DNA from: Chitinophagaceae bacterium
GTDB lineage: Bacteria > Bacteroidota > Bacteroidia > Chitinophagales > Chitinophagaceae
Length of the DNA stretch: 64,000 nt
Direction: 5' to 3'
Assembly: GCA_947447465.1 (NCBI GenBank)
Contig: CANFKE010000020.1
Location: forward strand, 1-64,000
Part shown: in pieces, positions 60,153 to 64,000 of the stretch
How the letters are laid out: each line of letters opens with the position of its first letter
Position numbering within the stretch: position 1 is the stretch's first letter
The notes under the pieces: generated by a model
Databases searched by the model: none
Seen by the model: only the letters and a program-made list of their open reading frames with translations
What the model was told of the DNA's origin: nothing
Program-made: the position numbers and the translations under genes

Positions 60153-60827
60153 ATGAATATTTTAGCTAAAGCGGTCCATACAAGTTTACTGGTCATTTGT
60201 TCCTTTTGTATGGTAATAGGGAAGGAGCATCATCCTGTTATCCGATGCAAGGTGGCTGACATGCCGCTACAAATGGTGGTGCTGGAAAAGATAGATCCGG
60301 CTACTACTATTACTCCGGTCGATTCGGTGATGACGGATGGTAATATTGTATTTTCCGGTAAACTCATATCTCCTGGTTTGTACCGGCTGCATTTTAGCGA
60401 TCAGCAATATATCACATTGTCCACCGATGGACATGATATTTCTATTACAGCCAGTTGGGATCATTTAGCTGACTATAAAGTGACATCCGGTGCAGCCACA
60501 AGCGAACTGGCCCAATTCATCAATGGATTTAGAGCGCACCTTCGAGATATGAATACAATGATCGTTGTTATTGATACACTAAAGGCGAGGAATGATTGGG
60601 TACAACTCAAAAAGGCCAGAGCAGAACAAACAACGATCAGTGATGAAGCTGCCGCTTATGTTGAAAAATATGTAATGAAAACTAAATATGAGCCCAATGC
60701 TATTTTTGCAGCAAGTTTGCTCACCTTCGCTCCCGATAATATGTTCTCTGCAGATTTTGCCAATTCCCTCAAACGCAGATTCCCACACGCCCCAATGACA
60801 AAAGAATATTTACAACATGTGCATTAG
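60153..60827 (+). CDS. Exported DUF4369-like protein
   Basis: 224 residues from ATG 60153, with a hydrophobic signal-like N-terminus (LVICSFCMVIG). Residues about 27-115 look like the DUF4369 beta-domain that precedes thioredoxin domains in Bacteroidota (MVVLEKIDPATTITPVDSVMTDGNIVFSGKLISPGLYRLHF). The thioredoxin CxxC domain itself is missing, and a helical tail follows instead. Function unknown. Confidence 0.62.
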   Translation: MNILAKAVHTSLLVICSFCMVIGKEHHPVIRCKVADMPLQMVVLEKIDPATTITPVDSVMTDGNIVFSGKLISPGLYRLHFSDQQYITLSTDGHDISITASWDHLADYKVTSGAATSELAQFINGFRAHLRDMNTMIVVIDTLKARNDWVQLKKARAEQTTISDEAAAYVEKYVMKTKYEPNAIFAASLLTFAPDNMFSADFANSLKRRFPHAPMTKEYLQHVH

Positions 60828-60914
60828 TCTTTTATCATAAGTGGTGATTGAGTCATTAATGTATGGCCAGTCCCTCACATGCTCACATTCCCTCACATTT
60901 TCTCCAGATTAGTT

Positions 60915-61011
60915 ACATCAGGAAGGAAATCATATTGTCGCATTCCATCACATTTTCTTCACATTAAATACATCTGGAAGGAAATCACTTTGTCGCATTC
61001 CATCACATTCT
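60915..61011. repeat. 55-bp tandem repeat with CATTCCATCACATT core
   Basis: Two units (60915-60969 and from 60970) differ at 3 of the first 40 bases; each carries GTCGCATTCCATCACATT. Degenerate CACATT words extend left to about 60880. The repeat reaches within three bases of the stop codon of the minus-strand gene. Confidence 0.8.
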
Positions 61012-61013
61012 AT

Positions 61014-62954
61014 CTACAGAAACCTAAAATTCTTCATCACCAACCCAATATCCGTTGCCGGTGTATAATGCTGTGCATAGGCCAGGTTGATCTGCAGCCT
61101 CACATGTTCAGAAGGTTCATAACCTGACAGTATATTGTAGGGCGGTAGCACACCCGGCCTTAGAGAAGGTAGTCTGTTGGTCGCCGCACCCTCTGCATAG
61201 CCTACCCATGTTTTGCCACCGCTAAGTACACTAAATAGGTTGGTGAACATAGCAGCCGGCTTTTTTACAAGGAAGAAAGTGAACGGGAAAAGAACCAGTA
61301 GTAGTAAAGAAATGGCAATGTCCAGCATGCGCTTATTACGCTGCATGGCAAATGAAGAAAGGTTAAAACGCTTATCAACGGTATAAAGATCTCCTGATGT
61401 ATTACTGGAATTACTGCCTACAAAACTTTGACTACCAGTGAGATGTATTTTGTATTCGTAATTATTGCCGCATTCCTGCATCTGTTTGAAAACATCCAGA
61501 TAAGACAATCCGTCAACACAGAAGATCACTTCATTCACCCCTGTAGTATAGAGCAATTGCTTCATTTCGGGTAGTGCGGCCAATGCATTATCCCGCTCGC
61601 TCGTCGGACTCACCCTGCCCGAAAGCTCAGGCGCATAGTGTACTTTTTGTAATATATCTGCGGTCTGCTGATAGGCTGATTCGTCGGCAACTATGACCGC
61701 GCGCTTGGGTAACTTATCATACGGAATGTATTTAAGAATGCCCAGACGATACAATACCTCATGCAGTCCCAATAGTCCTACCGTTCCCACCACGCCCGAA
61801 AATATGATTATAGCCCTCGAATACCTCAATTCGGCAGGTAATAGGCCGAAATAGGCCAGTATCACCACTGTGCCCATTAACATGCCTCTGGTTACCTTTA
61901 GCGGCCGGTAAGGACTGTCGTAGGCCCCGTTAAAGTACAATGATACCAGCCATAGTAATGCATAGACCGGAAATGTCGCATATACAGACGATGCGGGTAT
62001 GGGGAAAATGTTCTTTACCTGGTTCACCCAAAACTCTTTTATGCCGTATAATGTCCCCAGCAGTATCAATGCGTCAAAAAGTGGCATGCGCAGTACCTTA
62101 AGCGCCGTTTTCAAGGTGCCGAGTACTGCACGCAGTATAATGCCCATATTGATGAACAGGATGAACAAACGGGCATCTTTCGCCGAATAGTGCTTTTTTA
62201 CGAATGTCACCAGCGCCTCATTGAAGATGCGCACATACGATAAAGTCATCTTTCGGGTACTCTCTCCCTTGTAGTGGATCAGGTCCACCTCAGGGTAGTA
62301 GATGTTCTCAAAACCGGCTTTCAGTATTCGATAAGACAGGTCCACATCCTCACAATACATAAAGTAATCCTCATCAAATGCACCGCCGGCTATGTCCATT
62401 GCACTACGTCGCACCAGCATACAGCACCCGCTAAGTACTTCCACAGGGGCGGTCTCCCGCTCACCTATATGCACCGCATAATACTTATTGAAGTAGGGAG
62501 ATTTCTTAAATAACTTATTGATTCCCGTAGTTTTATAGATAGCTACCGAAAGTGAAGGAAAAGATTTTTTACCATCAGGGGCAAACTCGCCGGTACCATC
62601 TATCAGCCTTGGTCCTAATGATCCCGCTTTGGGGTGGGCATCCATATAAGCTACCGTCTTTACCAAAAAATCCTCGGGCATCACCGTGTCCGGATTCAGG
62701 AAAAGAATGTATGCTCCCCGGGCAATATCCACACCCTGGTTATTGGCTTTAGAGAATCCCTTATTATCTTTATTTTCTATAAGTGTAACAGATGGAAACT
62801 TTTCGCGCACCATGGCGCAACTGGTATCGGTAGAATTATTATCCACAACGATCACCTCAACAGCCATTCCTTCTGCCGCACGCATCACAGAATGAAGGCA
62901 TACCTCCAGAAAGTACTTTACATTGTAATTAACGATTATAACGGTTACTTTCAT
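61014..62954 (-). CDS. Family 2 glycosyltransferase fused to a membrane, sugar-transferase-like module
   Basis: 646 residues. Part 1 (1-260): WbbL-like GT2, with VIIVNYNVKYFLEVCL, VVDNNSTD, FLNPDTVMPEDF and the catalytic-type YCEDVDLSYR (E202, D203). Part 2 (about 265-405): four to six membrane helices. Part 3 (415-590): a Rossmann-like segment (KRAVIVADESAYQQTADIL ... VNEVIFCVDG) and a membrane-proximal RNKRMLDIAISLLLLVLFPFTF, the layout of WcaJ/PglC-type polyprenyl-phosphate sugar transferases, but the catalytic Asp-Glu region of that family is not recognisable. It may be a bifunctional surface-glycan enzyme with a degenerate second half. Both ends are flanked by CACATT-rich repeats. Confidence 0.8.
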   Translation of the reverse strand: MKVTVIIVNYNVKYFLEVCLHSVMRAAEGMAVEVIVVDNNSTDTSCAMVREKFPSVTLIENKDNKGFSKANNQGVDIARGAYILFLNPDTVMPEDFLVKTVAYMDAHPKAGSLGPRLIDGTGEFAPDGKKSFPSLSVAIYKTTGINKLFKKSPYFNKYYAVHIGERETAPVEVLSGCCMLVRRSAMDIAGGAFDEDYFMYCEDVDLSYRILKAGFENIYYPEVDLIHYKGESTRKMTLSYVRIFNEALVTFVKKHYSAKDARLFILFINMGIILRAVLGTLKTALKVLRMPLFDALILLGTLYGIKEFWVNQVKNIFPIPASSVYATFPVYALLWLVSLYFNGAYDSPYRPLKVTRGMLMGTVVILAYFGLLPAELRYSRAIIIFSGVVGTVGLLGLHEVLYRLGILKYIPYDKLPKRAVIVADESAYQQTADILQKVHYAPELSGRVSPTSERDNALAALPEMKQLLYTTGVNEVIFCVDGLSYLDVFKQMQECGNNYEYKIHLTGSQSFVGSNSSNTSGDLYTVDKRFNLSSFAMQRNKRMLDIAISLLLLVLFPFTFFLVKKPAAMFTNLFSVLSGGKTWVGYAEGAATNRLPSLRPGVLPPYNILSGYEPSEHVRLQINLAYAQHYTPATDIGLVMKNFRFL

Positions 62955-63000
62955 TCCTTACTCTGGCGGCTGTTGTTTTGAGGTTGCGAAGATAACCAAC

Positions 63001-63031
63001 TAATGTGAAAATGTAGATAATGTGAAAATGT
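63001..63031. repeat. 17-bp spaced TAATGTGAAAATGT direct repeat
   Basis: TAATGTGAAAATGT occurs at 63001-63014 and 63018-63031, upstream of the minus-strand glycosyltransferase start. Read on the other strand it contains CACATT words, linking it to the minisatellite nearby. Confidence 0.7.
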
Positions 63032-63100
63032 GATGATCACATACAGAACGTAAATGTGGCTTTATTATTATTGATATCGTTACATATGTTAATATTTTAT

Positions 63101-63230
63101 CACATTCCATCACACTCCACCACATTCCATCACATTCCATCACATTCCATCACATTCCATCACATTCCATCACATTCCATCACATTCCATCACATTCCAT
63201 CACATTGCCGCATTCCATCACATTCCATTC
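63101..63230. repeat. Minisatellite of 10-bp CACATTCCAT units
   Basis: Ten consecutive 10-bp units from 63101 to 63200 (nine exact, the second a variant CACACTCCAC), then degenerate units to about 63230. The gene-free stretch 62955-63307 otherwise contains the 14-bp direct repeat at 63001-63031, a minor ATT(A/G)AGCCATT repetition (63250-63283) and the mutS2 promoter. Confidence 0.96.
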
Positions 63231-63292
63231 CCCCTATTGTCAAATTCAATTGAGCCATTGAGCTATTAAGCCATTCGGCCATTAAAATAGTT

Positions 63293-63300
63293 TATTTTTG
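63293..63300 (+). promoter_or_regulatory. -7 promoter element of mutS2 (TATTTTTG)
   Basis: Exact match ending 7 bases before ATG 63308. Confidence 0.6.
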
Positions 63301-63307
63301 CACCGCC

Positions 63308-64000
63308 ATGATGCAATTGTACCCGGCTACTGCCATTGAGAGTTTAGAGTTTAATAAAGTGTGTGATCTGCTGCTGCATAAATGCCGTACCGATGCCGCG
63401 CGTGAAAGAGTGCAATCCATTCGTTTTCATGTACGTATGGAGCATATGCAGAAAGAATTACTTCAGGTCAATGAGTTCAAAATGGTACTGCAGACAGGCG
63501 ACCATTTCCCCAACGATTTTACCCGAAACATAACGCGCGAATTTAAACTCCTGCAAATAACCGGTGGGGTACTAACAGGAGAGCAACTGCTATTTTGCAA
63601 TCAGTTGGCCCTCAATATGAAAGACATATTGCAATGGTTCAAAAAAAATAATGATCTGTTCCCCTCCCTTGAGGCCATAAGTGAAAAGGTGGTCTATGAG
63701 AAAAAGATAACCGAACTCATCACATCCATTGTTGACGAGACTGGTGTAGTGCGCGATACCGCCTCTAAAGATCTGATGTATATCCGTTCCGAGCTGGGTA
63801 AGGCTCGCCATGCCGCAAGACGCACCTTCGATGGTGTTTTGCGCAAACTGGGCAAGGCCGGTTATCTGGCCGATATATCTGAAAGTTTTTACAATGGTCG
63901 GCGTACCGCTGCCGTATTGGCCGAGTACAAGCGTATTGTAAAAGGCATCTTGCATGGCGAGAGCGATACGCAGAAGACTGTTTTTATTGAACCGGAAGAG
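63308..64000 (+). CDS. mutS2: MutS2 family DNA-binding ATPase (3' end cut by window)
   Basis: 231 codons are visible and the frame is open to the last base. The N-terminal sequence AIESLEFNKVCDLLLHKCRTDAAR, the clamp-like region RSELGKARHAARRTF and NGRRTAAVLAEYKRIVKGILHGES..QKTVFIEPEE are those of MutS2 (in which the usual text is LPVKAEYKRKVKGIVHDES..TVFIEP). MutS2 proteins act on recombination intermediates or collided ribosomes; the ATPase and Smr nuclease domains would lie outside the window. ATG 63308 is followed directly by a second ATG. Confidence 0.92.
   Translation, partial: MMQLYPATAIESLEFNKVCDLLLHKCRTDAARERVQSIRFHVRMEHMQKELLQVNEFKMVLQTGDHFPNDFTRNITREFKLLQITGGVLTGEQLLFCNQLALNMKDILQWFKKNNDLFPSLEAISEKVVYEKKITELITSIVDETGVVRDTASKDLMYIRSELGKARHAARRTFDGVLRKLGKAGYLADISESFYNGRRTAAVLAEYKRIVKGILHGESDTQKTVFIEPEE

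Noticed and set aside
63101-63230. CRISPR array
   Set aside because: Units of 10 bp follow each other without spacers; no cas genes are present.
63056-63253. Plus-strand open frame of His/Ser/Ile/Phe repeats
   Set aside because: It is only the translation of the 10-bp minisatellite; no ribosome site or conserved start.

Overview
The window reads as a contiguous piece of a Bacteroidota chromosome, most like Chitinophagaceae or a related Sphingobacteriia lineage. The evidence is: moderate-to-low GC; many start codons preceded by the Bacteroidota -7 element TAnnTTTG; almost no strong Shine-Dalgarno sequences; a T9SS-type CHU_C C-terminal domain; a large share of Bacteroidota-typical secreted or lipoprotein genes; and a fused alpha/beta 2-oxoacid dehydrogenase E1. 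Both ends cut genes: the 3' part of rplQ at the left and the 5' part of mutS2 at the right. No prophage, insertion sequence or CRISPR array was seen.

0-13 kb: rplQ end, a small stress-type membrane protein, a ribonuclease HI, an MbnP-like protein with its di-haem MauG/MbnH-like partner, a secreted DUF922 protein, kynureninase, then a five-gene molybdenum-cofactor operon (moeA, an unknown membrane-anchored protein, moaC, mobA, moeB-rhodanese), an S41/CtpA protease and a lone HsdR-N-like PD-(D/E)XK protein.
13-30 kb: a secreted YKSDA-repeat protein, fused E1 2-oxoacid dehydrogenase, unknown secreted proteins including a Lys/Ala/Glu-repeat peptide, an ABC-F ATPase, two glycosyltransferases, a MenI-like thioesterase, a saccharopine-dehydrogenase-family enzyme, htpG, a PfkB kinase, a flavoprotein, an acetyltransferase, a DUF1569 protein and an orphan MoxR ATPase.
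30-40 kb: MazG-like protein, rplS with tandem promoters, then a six-gene photolyase/cryptochrome cluster (SDR, flavin reductase, photolyase, TspO, DUF2256, DUF2805), a divergent doxX/hxlR pair, exonuclease III, a polytopic membrane protein, radC and a DUF1835 protein.
40-52 kb: nucleoside transporter, rimM-trmD, an acyl-CoA reductase, a SpoU methyltransferase, a SUMF1-fold protein, mrp, and a second, inverted MbnP/MauG pair, ending with asnS.
52-64 kb: a CHU_C surface protein, cupin, an ABC ATPase, an ArsC/Spx-like protein, two identical tRNA-Asn genes bracketing an AT-rich orphan gene, a DEAD-box helicase, a glycosyltransferase/sugar-transferase-like fusion flanked by CACATT-rich repeats, and mutS2.

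Most of the window is housekeeping. The points most worth following are: (1) the 876-bp tRNA-Asn duplication enclosing a foreign-looking nuclease-like gene; (2) a two-hairpin dispersed repeat whose two copies align end to end with a compensatory base-pair change; (3) two paralogous MbnP/MbnH-like pairs within 50 kb; (4) the photolyase-linked cluster, whose SDR lacks the catalytic tyrosine; (5) a set of genes whose -7 promoter element lies 4-7 bases before the start codon, predicting near-leaderless mRNAs, most with a second in-frame ATG just downstream; (6) CACATT-based minisatellites on both sides of the glycosyltransferase fusion. Functions are assigned from motifs read by eye; no database search was possible.
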